Of a stretch of DNA of 64,000 nucleotides, positions 1 through 11,680 are shown piece after piece. The stretch comes from Spinacia oleracea (Eukaryota; Streptophyta; Magnoliopsida; Caryophyllales; Amaranthaceae). The position numbers were made by a program, and so were the translations under genes. Under the pieces are notes generated by a model. It searched no databases. It was given only the letters and a program-made list of their open reading frames with translations, and had not been told where the DNA came from. The stretch spans positions 60,522,517 to 60,586,516 of the forward strand of contig NC_079490.1 in assembly GCF_020520425.1 (NCBI RefSeq), in the 5' to 3' direction. Numbering within the stretch: position 1 is the first letter of the stretch; each line of letters begins with the position of its first letter.

Positions 1-2339
1 AGCATGCAAAGTCTAAACATTTATCATGAGTAATAACTTGGAAATTAAAGTAATCATGCAATTTAAACAAGTCATTAGCATTTTATTCGAGTTTATTGTT
101 CCGGCAGGTGTGAATAAAATGAATCCAAGATCCTTAAATCATTGAAGAATTAAGCACATTATGTATTTAGACTCAATTCTAACATATTTTAGGTAAGCAA
201 ATCCTTTGCTAATAGTCCAAAAACACTCTTGGTTGATAGGCACGTCTAAGAACTTATTAGGTAAACCTATCTCATTTGCCACGACATAAAAGGACTCCTA
301 CTTATATCGTTGAGTTTCACCAAAACTAACATGTACTAACAATTATTTGTGTACCTTACCCCTTTAGGATCAATAAGTAACACCTCGTTATGGCGGAAAA
401 CTATTACTAAGATTGATGTAAAGGTTATCCAAGTAAGTGTTACTTTGGCATGGCACCTTTTAACTCAATTTTTAAAGTTTGGAACTTAAGGCTCTTACTA
501 TGTTGGTTAGATTTAAAGTGAACTAAAATCCTTAATCATGCAACATAATCAAGCCATAATCTCATGCATAATTAAGACATATTTAAAGCAATAAATAACA
601 TAAAGCATGCATAACATATAAATGTGATCTAGTATGGCCCGACTTCATCTTGAAGCTTCAACTTCAAACTCCGTCTTTGAAAATGGATTGGAAACTCCGT
701 CTTGAATTTCACCATGGAAGGCGCCATTTTCTTCAAATAGGATAAGCTATAATTTAAACTAATTACAATTATTTGATGGTACACAGACCATATTTAAATT
801 AAAAACTTTGGTGCATTAGACCAATTTTACATTCAAATTAATGGTACGTAGACCATATTTTCTATCCTATTTGGGCCATACTAGTCACTTTCCATAACCT
901 TCAAAACAGTACATTTACAATATACCATTCACCTAGTCATTTATCAATGAATGGCCCACATAGCTGGTTAGTAGAACATATTATGCATCACATGAATATT
1001 TGCAGCAATTAATCAAGGCTTCCAATAATCTACAAATTATTCAATCTTTATTAATTCTAATCGAGTTGTTTTAACTTTAAAGGAATGTAGACCTAATCAA
1101 GAGTTTATGACTAAAACGCTCTCACTAAAACCAAGAAATTTACATGCTTTACTAATTTTAAACATAAAATTGTATTTCCTAGTCCAACCGGAAACATACA
1201 AATTTAATTAAAATTTAAAGCTAATACAAATTTATTATTTAAATCCTTTAATTCATTTTCGTTGAATTAAATCAATTAATTTAAATTTAATCAAGGTTTT
1301 AATTTTAGTAAAATAATTAGTATAAATAAAATTTATAATAATTAAATTATTCAAAATTAAATTCCGAGAAAAAATTAAATTACGAATTTTATCGTTTTTC
1401 AACCGAAAATCAAAATTAAATTAAAACGAACAATCGGGTCAAGACGAGGCCATGGGCTTACGCCCATGCCCCGTCGAGTCCATGTAGCAGCCACGACCCA
1501 CTCGACTGATCGCATAGCAAGGCACGAGCAGCCACGCGTAGACGCAGTAAGCCGAGCCACGCCTACGCGCAACAGCAGCTCGCTCGCTGTGGCGATGCAG
1601 CGCTCGCTGGGCGAGGCATCCCTCGCTGCCCGCGCGCGCAGCCTGCTTGCTCGCTTGGTGCCTTGCCTCTCGCCCCATCCGCCCACTCGTCGCAGCACTC
1701 GACACAAGCTAGGCAGGGCTGCTGCCTTGCTCCTCGTGCCACGCCCTTGCTCGCTGCATTCGTACCTCATGGGCGACGAGCTCCCTTGCTCGTCATCGCA
1801 TGCCCGCACTATACAACACCCCTTAAGGGTAACACTTAGCGTCCATTGCTTTGTGCGTGCAAGATTCGTGAGCGGTTTTTATAAAAATCAAAACTTTATA
1901 ATTTAAATTTATAGAAGAATTAAAAAATCATATTAATTTCATAAATTTAGGGCAAAAAATCGAAAATTTATTATTCAAATTAATTTCCGGTCAAGTTTAT
2001 TTTCATGGAGTGGAGGAGATTGAATGAATATATGAATTATGGTGAATTAATGTTGAATGAGGAAGATGAAGTGGAAATGTGTTGAAGCTGTAAAGTACTT
2101 CATATCCCAAACCTTTAAAATACATGCAATTGGAGTACTATGCTTATAAATAGTCATATGAGTGACAAAAGCATGAAATTCACTATTCATAAGGAATGAA
2201 TTTGACAAACATTTCCTTTAAATACTCTATATTAATGTTGCAAGCATCTAAGGTTCAAGCCTCCTTACTTGCATTTTTTTCTTACTTCTTTCACTTTGCT
2301 TTTCTTTTTCTTATTTCCTTAATATTTTTTTGTCTGAAT
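1..2339 (-). mobile_element. copia-family leader, copy 1 (minus sense, non-coding)
   Basis: This stretch is nearly identical to 4201-6545. Up to about position 2000 it is also the reverse complement of 38262-40190, which lies directly upstream of a copia gag start. It is therefore the untranslated leader of that copia family in minus orientation, cut by the window edge. A GC-rich island (about 1440-1815) sits in otherwise AT-rich DNA. It is open in several frames on both strands because it lacks A/T-rich stops; I see no protein family in it. About 2010-2339 has no counterpart in the plus-sense copy and holds a plus-strand TATA-like motif (TATAAATA near 2145). Confidence 0.7.
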
Positions 2340-2904
2340 TGTTAGGTTATGATACATATAAAGCATATATATTTCATGCGGAAAAACCATAAAGCCAGGA
2401 ATCCAAATTAATTGCCACATAAAATTTAGCATAATTTAGGATACATACTTATGTAGCGTGCCCTCCCTAGCTGCTCCCTAACCGAACAAGAACAAGTTTA
2501 GGACTCCAAGTGTAGTCCCTCCGTAGATAGTCCACAGCACGTTCGGATCCGCTTTAGATTTAACTAGAATTCAACCTAAGGTTTTAAGTTATTCGAATAT
2601 AATTTGTGGCAAATTTTTAACTTTAGTTTTAACCTTAAAACTATATGAATACTTGAATTAGGTGATTATAAATTGTGAATGCCATCACCTATTTATAGGG
2701 TTGGAATAATGGGATTAGAAGCCTACTAGGTTTCAATTAATCTAATCCTATTAGAATTAGACATTAATTAAAACTAATAAGTTAATGTTTAATTCAACAA
2801 CTAACTCTAGTAACTTTAGGAAATTAATCTTTAATCTAATCCTAATCGCTTAAGGATTCGATGCATGCACGAACTGAACGCACACACGCACGCACAGCCC
2901 ACGA
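2340..2904 (-). mobile_element. copia LTR fragment, minus sense
   Basis: It starts (plus strand) with TGTTAGGTTATG, the reverse complement of the LTR 3' end seen at 32976, and matches 6546-6800 plus the start of 19502-19956. The match stops at about 2904 inside a GC-rich part of the LTR, so the 5' half of the LTR is missing. In the minus direction no primer-binding site follows the LTR end. A recombined copy, not an intact element boundary. Confidence 0.65.
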
Positions 2905-4200
2905 GGGGCGCTAGGACAATCTGAATCTTTGAACTAGCCAAACAGATTCAAACTTATATCAAATTTGAGTAAATAAACCTATATTCACTCAAGTCCATGT
3001 GAAATAATAAAGTCATAAAATCTTTCTTTAGCTTTGAACTCTATTGTCTAGGCGTTCTAACAATAGTTCATATCATTTGTTACTTTCAACAAGTAAGACT
3101 AACTTGTCTTGAATGATCTAGAAATCAATGAACTTTCAAAATTCCATCAAAATAGAGCTTTTGAATGTTAACTTGTTGACATGGTCTAAGCAACAATGCT
3201 AAAGGTTTGTGGAACTCAAATCAAGAGATTGATTTGAACCTAGTAAAGTTCTTATTGTTAAAGATTTGTTTGTTTTAATCAAGCATAACGACTGAACCCG
3301 TAAATGACCATTTCATTCAAATAAACAAACAAACAAACATTGTTTTTGTTCTTCTCAATGTGAGTCTTTCTGTGTTTGAAAACAGAAATTTAGGTATGCT
3401 GATTATGGAACGAAATAGCCATTAAGTTCCAGCCTTTGAAAGGACTTAAAACAAACTAGATGACCCTACAACTAATGTAGCATTGCCATGCTTCATTTCC
3501 TACATGTAGGTCATCAATGTATCCTAGCTTCCATTGTTTGAGTTATTGCCGCAGTCAGAACCTCAAGCGGTATATGATACCAAGGAAGTTTGATCGCTAG
3601 GTCACTTCTCTTTAAACATAAACTTTTAGGTAGAAATGGAATCGTAAATTCCTTTTAGTTGTTCCTTGTTTTCCTATTTCTTGTACCCTTTCTTATAGTC
3701 TTAAGAATTGAATTCTCTAGTATTGACTTTTATACTTTGTTAGACATGTCAAATGTCACTCCAACAAAGTTTTTACCATTTTATTTATGTTGAATATTCT
3801 TTTTCAACTAGACGATCTTACCAGAAGCTTCTAAAGTTCTCTAAGCATCGATCTATTCGAATGTCTAGGGACTAGACTCATTCGAGAATTAAATGGACAA
3901 AGATATTAGGTTGTTAACCATTGGTAAAGCTGAGCGTTTGAACTCAATGCTTTATGATCTCAAAACTACATTGTATTTTGAATTCACAAGCACCAATCGG
4001 TATGCCATTCGACTTTGATACTAAAAAACAACCATAAAAGTCGATATAAGAAACGTACATTTAAATTGCTCACTTTCTCCTATTTTCGTGAATCGTTCTT
4101 GGATTCACTACCAATCGAGGAAATTTACTATTACCCTTCTAAAAGGATTTATTGCAGTAAAATATATTTAATTATAAACAATAATTAAAACATACATTGA
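2905..4200. other. no gene recognised; probable non-coding copia-internal DNA
   Basis: About 1.3 kb of AT-rich sequence, frequently stopped in all frames on both strands, between a truncated copia LTR and the second leader copy. By position it should be internal sequence of the minus-sense copia family. No protein domain, RNA gene or tandem repeat was recognised. A short run of AAAC units lies near 3330. Confidence 0.4.
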
Positions 4201-6545
4201 AGCATGCAAAGTCTAAACATTTATCATGAGTAATAACTTGGAAATTAAAGCAATCATGCAATTTAAACAAGTCATTAGCATTTTATTCGAGTTTATTGTT
4301 CCGGCAGATGTGAATAAAATGAATCCAAGATCCTTAAATCATTGAAGAATTAAGCACATTATGTATTTAGACTCAATTCTAAATATTTTAGGTAAGCGAA
4401 TCCTTTGCTAATAGTCCAAAAACTACTCTTGGTTGATAGGCACGTCTAAGAACTTATTAGGTAAACCTATCTCATTTGCCACGACATAAAAGGACTCCTT
4501 ACTTATATCGTTGAGTTTCACCAAAACTAACATGTACTCACAATTATTTGTGTACCTTACCCCTTTAGGATCAATAAGTAACACCTCGCTATGGCGGAAA
4601 ACTATTACTAAGATTGATGTAAAGGTTATCCAAGTAAGTGTTACTTTGGCATGGCACCTTTTAACTCAATTTTTAAAGTTTGGAACTTAAGGCTCTTACT
4701 ATGTTGGTAAGATTTAAAGTGAACTAAAATCCTTAATCATGCAACATAATCAAGCCATAATCTCATGCATAATTAAGACATATTTAAAGCAATAAATAAC
4801 ATAAAGCATTCATAACATATAAATGTGATCTAGTATGGCCCGACTTCATCTTGAAGCTTCAACTTCAAACTCCGTCTTTGAAAATGGATTGAAAACTCCG
4901 TCTTGAATTTCACCATGGAAGGCGCCATTTTCTTCAAATAGGATAAGCTATAATTTAAACTAATTACAATTATTTGATGGTACGCAGACCATATTTAAAT
5001 TAAAAACTTTGGTGCATTAGACCAATTTTACATTCAAATTAATGGTACGCAGACCATATTTTCTATCCTGTTTGGGCCATACTAGTCACTCTCCATAACC
5101 TTCAAAACAGTACATTTACAATATACCATTCACCTAGTCATTTATCAATGAATGGCCCACATAGCTGGTTAGTAGAACATATTATGCATCACATGAATAT
5201 TTGCAGCAATTAATCAAGGCTTCCAATAATCTACAAATTATTCAATCCTTATTAATTCTAATCGAGTTGTTTTAACCTTAAAGGAATGTAGACCTAATCA
5301 AGAGTTTATGAGTAAAACGCTCTCACTAAAACCAAGAAATTTACATGCTTTACTAATTTTAAACATAAAATTGTATTTCCTAGTCCAACCGGAAACATAC
5401 AAATTTAATTAAAATTTAAAGCTCATACAAATTTATTATTTAAATCCTTTAATTTATTTTCGTTGGATTAAATCAATTAATTTAAATTTAATCAAGGTTT
5501 TAATTTTAGTAAAATAATTAGTATAAATAAAATTTATAATAATTAAATAATTCAAAATTAAATTCCGAGAAAAAATTAAATTACGAATTTTATCGTTTTT
5601 CAACCGAAAATCAAAATTAAATTAAAACGAACAATCGGGTCAAGACGAGGCCATAGGCTTACGCCCATGCCCCGTCGAGTCCACGTAGCAGCCACGCCCC
5701 ACTCGACTGATCGCATAGCAAGGCACGAGCAGCCACGCGTAGACGCAGCAAGCCGAGCCACGCCTACGCACAGCAGCAGCTCGCTCGCTGTGGCGATGCA
5801 ACGTACGCTCGCTGGGCGAGGCATCCCTCGCTGCCCGCGCGCACAGCCTGCTTGCTCGCTTGGTGCCTTGCCTCTCGCCCCATCCGCCCACTCGTCGCAG
5901 CACTCGACACAAGCTAGGCAGGGCTGCTGCCTTGCTCCTCGTGCCACGCCCTTGCTCGCTGCATTCGTACCGCATGGGCGACGAGCTCCCTTGCTCGTCG
6001 TCGCATGCCCGCCCTATACAACACCCCTTAAGGGTAACACTTAGCGTCCATTGCTTTGTGCGTGCAAGATTCGTGAGCGGTTTTTATAAAAATCATAACT
6101 TTATAATTTAAATTTATAGAAGAATTAAAAAATCATATTAATTTCATAAATTTAGGGCCAAAAATCGAAAATTTATTATTCAAATTAATTTCCGATCAAG
6201 TTTATTTTCATGGAGTGGAGGAGATTGAATGAATATATGAGTTATGGTGAATTAATGTTGAATGAGGAAGATGAAGTGGAAAATGTGTTGAAGCTGTAAA
6301 GTACTTCATATCCCAAACCTTTAAAATACATGCAATTGGAGTACTATGCTTATAAATAGTCATATGAGTGACAAAAGCATGAAATTCACTATTCATAAGG
6401 AATGAATTTGACAAACATTTCCTTTAAATACTCTATATTGATGTTGCAAGCATCTAAGGTTCAAGCCTCCTTACTTGCATTTTTTTCTTACTTCTTTCAC
6501 TTTGCTTTTCTTTTTCTTATTTCCTTAATATTTTTTTGTCTGAAT
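4201..6545 (-). mobile_element. copia-family leader, copy 2 (minus sense, non-coding)
   Basis: Second copy of 1-2339, differing by scattered substitutions and a few single-base indels. It begins exactly where the repeat restarts (AGCATGCAAAGTC at 4201 as at 1). A GC-rich island lies at about 5640-6015. The last ~330 bp (6215-6545) carry TATAAATA near 6352 and a pyrimidine-rich stretch. This block is absent from the plus-sense relative at 38262, so it was added or replaced before the tandem duplication. The LTR end at 6546 directly abuts it with no primer-binding site. Confidence 0.7.
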
Positions 6546-7156
6546 TGTTAGGTTATGATACATATAAAGCATATATATTTCATGCGGAAAAACCATAAAG
6601 CCAGGAATCCAAATTAATTGCCACATAAAATTTAGCATAATTTAGGATACATACTTATGTAGCGTGCCCTCCCTAGCTGCTCCCGAACCGAACAACAACA
6701 AATTTAAGACTCCAAGTGTAGTCCCTCCGTAGATAGTCCACAACACGTTCGGATCCGCCTTAGATTTAACTAGAATTCAACCTAAGGTTTTAAGTTATTC
6801 TGTAATACCTCGTATTTTTAGAATATTTATAAATATATTTTATTATATTTATAAAGCATTTTACGATTTATTATCGTTTAAATAATATTTAAATGCATTT
6901 TATTTAATGTATTTTAATTAATTAGAATATTTATTATTTTAATTAATTACGAAACGAATTTAATTCTTGAGTTGGGAAATTAAATGAGTTGCAAATGATT
7001 TTTAAAAGCTTCGGGTTTTAAATAAAAGTCCAGTTCGTTTTATTAATCAAGCCCAATCCAAACAGTTTCATTTAAATCCTAAGCTAGCCCAATTCATTTA
7101 ATTCCTAAGCCCAACTCAAATACCCTAAGCCTAGCCCATCAAGGGATTAGGGAGCC

Positions 7157-7164
7157 TATAAATA
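7157..7164 (+). promoter_or_regulatory. TATA box of the 5' LTR
   Basis: TATAAATA sits just upstream of a pyrimidine-rich transcript-leader-like segment. The identical motif is at 16889-16896 in the 3' LTR. The probable start of the genomic RNA lies about 30 bp downstream. Confidence 0.6.
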
Positions 7165-7371
7165 GGACTCCCATCATTAAATAAACCTCTAAAATTTCAT
7201 AAACCCCTTTTTGATTTCTTGCACCTCACTCCTCTCCCTCTCTCCTCTCGTCCGCACGCACGCAAACCCGTGCTCGTGCCCTTCGTGCGCTCGGCCTCAC
7301 GCCCCGCACACTGCTCGTGCTCTCGTGCCTTGGCCTCACGCCCCGCACACTCGCACGCCCCTCTCTCTCTT

Positions 7372-7470
7372 GCTCGCGCACCAGCGCCCCCCTTGCCCTC
7401 TCTTGCTCGCGCACCAGCGCGCCCCTTGCCCTCTCTTGCTCGCGCACCAGCGCGCCCCTGCTCTCTCTCC
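7372..7470 (+). repeat. 33-bp GC-rich tandem repeat in the LTR leader
   Basis: The word GCTCGCGCACCAGCGC recurs at 7372, 7405 and 7438, exactly 33 bp apart. Because 33 is a multiple of three and the DNA is poor in A and T, several overlapping frames stay open for about 150 codons on both strands. This is a composition effect, not evidence for a protein. The 3' LTR (about 17105-17200) has a diverged version. Confidence 0.75.
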
Positions 7471-8860
7471 CTCGCGTACGCAGCGCGCCCCTTGCTCCCT
7501 CCTCGCGCACATCAGCGCGCCCCTGCTGCCTCTCCCTCACGCAGCGCGCGCCTGTGCCTCGTCCCTCGTCGCTGCGCGCACACCCACACACGGTTGGTGC
7601 GTGTGTGTGTGTGTGTTGTTCGTGTTCGTCCTTGTTCAATTTTTCGCCCAATCACCCTAATTCGTGATTGTTCCGTGCTATAGGCCGGATTGGTATAATT
7701 CTCTTCTTCCTTACCTATTCTATTTAAATTCCGTATTTTAAATTATTATATTAATATTGTTTTGAGTAATTAAAATGCTGGGATCCGGTTATGAATACCG
7801 TGGTTTTGAGGATTTGTGTGTTGTGATTCATTAGGTTTGTTTTAATTATTAACGTATGAATTTTCAGATTTGTGTATTTAATAAAGCATTGATTTTTATG
7901 ATATTAAACTAGTGTTATTGGGATTTTCAAGTTAGGGTTTTAACCTAGACCTAATGAGTCAATTGATTAGCATAATTAGGTCATGATTTTAATTATGATA
8001 ATCAATTATATTTTCAGATTTGAATAAAGGTTTAAAGTGTTGATTTTTGTTGATTTTAAAGGCGGAAAAAGTATGTTTTGGTACTAGGGATTGATTTTGC
8101 AAATTGAGACGACTTTATTATTGAAAAACGATTGAATTCTAAAGTCTAAAGGAAGTTTTTAATTTTTATAAAGTTGCTGGAAATTTAATGAACATGGAAA
8201 TAATTTAAGTTTCATTATTTTGATGATAGGAGGTGATTTCTAGTTGAGTGCTCGTTATTGCAAAGTGGCCCCTACGCTTAGGTATTCAAGGTACGTACAA
8301 GTCTAGGGAGACCACACCTTTTTGTCAATGGCATTACATGATTGTTGATGTTGTGAATTACATTATGTGGAATCATGTCTATTTTGATGAACGAGCATGT
8401 GATTTGTGATGTTGGATTTGTTGGATTAATTGTTGAACAAGCATGTTGAAATTGTTATGAGTATGGATTTCATTGTCAATCATGTTGTTCAATATTTATG
8501 CATGTATGGTTCAATTCACATGCAAGGGATGGATTAATTATTTGTATGCTATTGTACGGGATGTCTAGCATACTTTGAGCCATTTATTTGTACCTCGTTG
8601 TACTATTTATTTTACCACATGTGAAGGGTTAGCTCACGTAAGCCACCGCACATGTAGGGTTCAGTTGGGAATGTTATGTATGAAATGAATTAGGATTTGT
8701 CGTGCAAGGGCACAACCCTCATGTTAATATGCATGATGTGGAATCTCACCTTTTTGTGAGAAGGAACTTGGTAGTAATTTCACTACGTCTGGATTTATTG
8801 ATCACAAGTCCTAAAGGATTAAAATGAGACTGTTTTGGTTGTTGTTTATTAAATGTATGT

Positions 8861-9169
8861 TTGTTTGAGTCTCGAGTTCGCCTTAATAAAATATTAATAA
8901 ACGTAAAGTGCAACCAGAACAAGCTTCAAAACTCTTGGAACGTATATACCTTGAGTATGAACAATGGGGGGAGACTTGCCGGAAAGCTTGATCTCCTACT
9001 AATGATACAAGACGTTGTTTCATTTAAATTATGCGCTGGAATTCCGTCGGTATGGCCCGACACTCGGCATGGTCCGATATTATTATTTATTATTTGGTGT
9101 TTGGTGGGCTCCCAACACCCTTCCTTTATGGAATATTCTTTTGGCCCGTTCGAAGCTTATTCTAATTAA
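8861..9169 (+). other. conserved LTR block with a 102-codon open frame
   Basis: This open frame is preserved at 18594-18902 in the 3' LTR and, with altered ends, at 47312-47668 in the diverged Tekay relative. The block is also among the best conserved DNA between the element and that relative. One compensated pair of indels in the 47.5-kb copy restores the frame. No family is recognised. The conservation could equally reflect a non-coding function in the U5 region, so I do not call it a gene. Confidence 0.35.
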
Positions 9170-9752
9170 ATTGTGAGTCAAGAGTCGAGTCAAGAGTGGA
9201 GTCTTGTATTCATGATTCGTTTGTTATTTATTAAATGGCTTTTGCATGTTGATTAGTACTTTAGCAAGTGATGCATGTCGATAGTTTTATTTCACTCCAG
9301 CCTTGTAAGTACTCAGCTTTTGCTGACTACGTGATTTGTGTCTTTTGGTCATGGCCTTCGCCTTAATGACCCTATGATGATCCACCATTTGCACTTGCAT
9401 TGTTGGGGAGTAGATTAATTTAGCAGGTTGGTAGATCAAAGTACGATCGAAATCATGTAGCTTGGGATGGTTGAGAGAGTTGCATTCTTTTGTGCTTTGA
9501 AACTATTTCAAATTATGTTTTGGAGTTTATGGATTTTTAATACGTTGGTTTTGGGCCGTTATGGTTCCAACTTGTAGGAGGCCTTAATAAATATTATTTA
9601 TAATGGTTTGAAAGTTAGTTAACATTAAATTCCGCTGCGTAATTCTGGTAATAGCCTTAACCGTTATCACGGTGGCGGTAATACTTTAGTAATTCCTTTA
9701 TTTTAAGTTGGAAAATGGTTTTATAAAAGCAAGGAATTATTAGGGTGTTACA

Positions 9753-10543
9753 AAGTGGTATTTGCAGAGCTCTAGTTTGAGAGCTGCTTTGCATTAATTA
9801 ATAGTGCAAAGTGGTAAATCCTTAATCTACGATTGCGGAACTTTGGGATTTTCGAAAATTATTTTCCTAAAGTCAAAACGTATTATTTTGAGTACTCAAT
9901 ATCTTAAAGGTCAAATACCAATTATTTTGGGTCGTTTGAAATAAGTTGAAAAGTTTGAATTATTATTTAATTTAATTAATTCTTACGATTTTTTTTTTTT
10001 ATTCGAAAAATTTCGAATTAAATTCGAATTATTTTCTTAATTTCGGAAATTATTCTATTTAATTATCCAATTTATTTTAATTATTTATTTATTTATTTAA
10101 TATTATTCGAATATTTTTTTCGAATTTATATTTAATTTTTTCGGATTTCTTTTATTTTATTTTTATTTTTTATCCGAAAATTATTCATTTATTTATTTAA
10201 TTAATCGATAATTTTTATTAATTTTCGATTTTAATTTAAATAATTTCTTAACTAATTTCGAAAATTAATATTATTTTCAAGTGAGAAATGGGTAGACTAA
10301 GAAGGGCATATTAGTCTAAGAATGCATATTATGTGACAATGTGATTATTAAGTGCCATATATGTTTTAACCATGTTTTATCTTGCTTCATGTGATTAATT
10401 GCATCATATTTCATGTTGAGCATATATTTGTGCATTGAAATTGTATGGCTCCACGAACTATTTATTGTATCCTTTTGGGGTTGGAAATTTCTATGGAAAC
10501 GCGTTAGTAAGACTTTTGAGTTGTGAATTTTCAGGAATTAAGG
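9753..10543 (+). other. Tekay leader: primer-binding site, hairpin, AT-rich spacer
   Basis: Two bases after the LTR end comes TGGTATTTGCAGAGC, close to the TGGTATCAGAGC expected for an initiator-Met tRNA primer site but with extra bases inside. A hairpin (about 9786-9810, CTTTGCATTA paired with TAGTGCAAAG) follows. The rest is AT-rich with a T run near 9990 and no open frame of note. It ends in a splice-acceptor-like GTGAATTTTCAG (AG at 10533-10534), 9 bp before the ATG of the extra ORF. Confidence 0.55.
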
Positions 10544-11230
10544 ATGCTACCTTCTAAGTTCACCAGTTTAGGATACTTAGAGAAGATGGATAATGAGACT
10601 CCTCGCACGTATGTTCAGAAGATCGTTTTTGCTTGTGACTATTTGGCTTCGACCAAGAACATGCCCCACCTTAGGCACAAAGATATGATGGCTAGTATGA
10701 TTATACATTGTTTACCCCATAAGAACCCCTACATAGACCTCAAGAATAGGTTCAGTGACATGCATTATAGTGATGGTACCCCTAATAGGTACAAATATGG
10801 GACTAGTGATGGTAGGTGGAAGTATGATTCTGAGGTTCTTGCTACTATCCTAGAGGTTGCGGAAAATAGCTATGAGGATGGAAAGTATTCTGCGGGTCTA
10901 GGTATGGGCTATGGAGGAATAGAAAGTGATGGTGAGGATGATATGATCCATGATGAGCAAGCTAGTGATGTTGAGGAGGATAGTGATGATGATGTGGTAG
11001 AGATTGAGAATCCTAACCCTATAGTTCCTGAACCAACCATTGAGATATCCAGTGGATCTGAAGATGAGCTTGAAGAGAATAATGTGGTTGATAGTGAGCC
11101 ACAGCAAAATGATGAGGCTATGGATGAAGACTCGGATCCGGAAGAAGACTTGGATGATCCTAATGATCAAGACTTTACTCCAGAGCAATACAAGGAAAGA
11201 AATGATCGTCGTGAGGACGTTAGTCTCTAG
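10544..11230 (+). CDS. extra acidic ORF upstream of gag (Tekay ORF1), function unknown
   Basis: A 228-residue intact frame starting at ATG 10544; the in-frame GTG further up is not a plausible plant start. The N-terminal half (about residues 1-115, MLPSKF...) looks globular, with repeated aromatic and basic residues. The C-terminal half is strongly acidic (DDDVVEIEN, SSGSEDELEE, DSDPEEDLDD), so probably disordered. I recognise no domain. A second copy at 49131-49814 in a diverged element is about 85% identical at protein level and also uninterrupted. In a 26-codon stretch (10693-10770 against 49283-49360) I count 7 synonymous and 3 non-synonymous differences, which argues for selection on the protein. 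It lies between the leader and gag, preceded by an acceptor-like sequence, so expression from a spliced RNA is possible (inference). Remarkably, it is intact while the element's gag-pol is broken. Homology to known extra ORFs of plant gypsy elements was not testable here. Confidence 0.75.
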   Translation: MLPSKFTSLGYLEKMDNETPRTYVQKIVFACDYLASTKNMPHLRHKDMMASMIIHCLPHKNPYIDLKNRFSDMHYSDGTPNRYKYGTSDGRWKYDSEVLATILEVAENSYEDGKYSAGLGMGYGGIESDGEDDMIHDEQASDVEEDSDDDVVEIENPNPIVPEPTIEISSGSEDELEENNVVDSEPQQNDEAMDEDSDPEEDLDDPNDQDFTPEQYKERNDRREDVSL

Positions 11231-11680
11231 AGAAATGTAATCCTTAGTTTTATTTTTCGTTGATTAATAAAGTGGCAAAGCTACTACTTATGGTTTTAGT
11301 TTATCATAGTTGGAGAATAAAGGTTATGGCATTAGTGGATGTAAGACTTATTCATTGGAGTTTTAATAAAAGAATAGAATTTCCTTTTTCGTTATCCTTT
11401 AAGTTTAATTCTCAATTCTAAGTCGTGTGGGTATCGCAAAGGGGTTATTTGTTATTTCTTCAATGAAATTTTATGTGCAAGGTGGTTTAGTAGCAACCAT
11501 CTAAATTTACTTGCATCGAATAGTGGGGTGAGAAGGCCCGAAAGTGGCGCCAACTCTTCCCCTAGGTGGCGCCTAAGTGTGTTATTATTGTGAGTAGGTT
11601 CGTTGTAGAACCAGTACCTTAGTAATGTCGTGTCCAACCAATATTAAAGTTAGCCTTTTTATTTATTCAGGAGAAGGGAT
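11231..11680 (+). other. spacer between ORF1 and gag
   Basis: About 450 bp with no convincing gene. It contains GGCGCCAACT and GTGGCGCC near 11540-11573, and ends with TTTATTTATTCAG (AG at 11669-11670), a good splice-acceptor-like sequence 10 bp before the gag ATG. ORF1 and gag thus share the same upstream arrangement. The homologous spacer at 49815-50150 was interrupted by another element. Confidence 0.45.

Larger units (their letters stand above)
6801..9752 (+). repeat. 5' LTR of the Tekay-type element
   Basis: 2,952 bp from TGTAATACC to GTGTTACA, pairing with 16533-19496 (2,964 bp). Most of the length difference is one roughly 11-bp indel near 9515. It contains a TATA box, a GC-rich C/T-skewed segment with a 33-bp tandem repeat (about 7211-7600), and a GT run near 7600. 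Differences from the 3' LTR look like one to three per 100 bp in the stretches aligned by eye; I did not count the whole length. Confidence 0.9.

Noticed and set aside
1399-1906. Arg/Ala-rich open frames in the copia GC-rich island (also 5600-6111 and 38434-38891)
   Set aside because: Frames are open on both strands and are changed by indels between the three copies; no family is recognisable.
7211-7683. Overlapping open frames of 116-154 codons on both strands in the Tekay LTR (also 16944-17416)
   Set aside because: They lie in GC-rich 33-bp tandem repeats that lack stops in every frame. The translations are Ala/Pro/Arg/Ser low complexity, and the three frames are equally open, so this is composition rather than coding.
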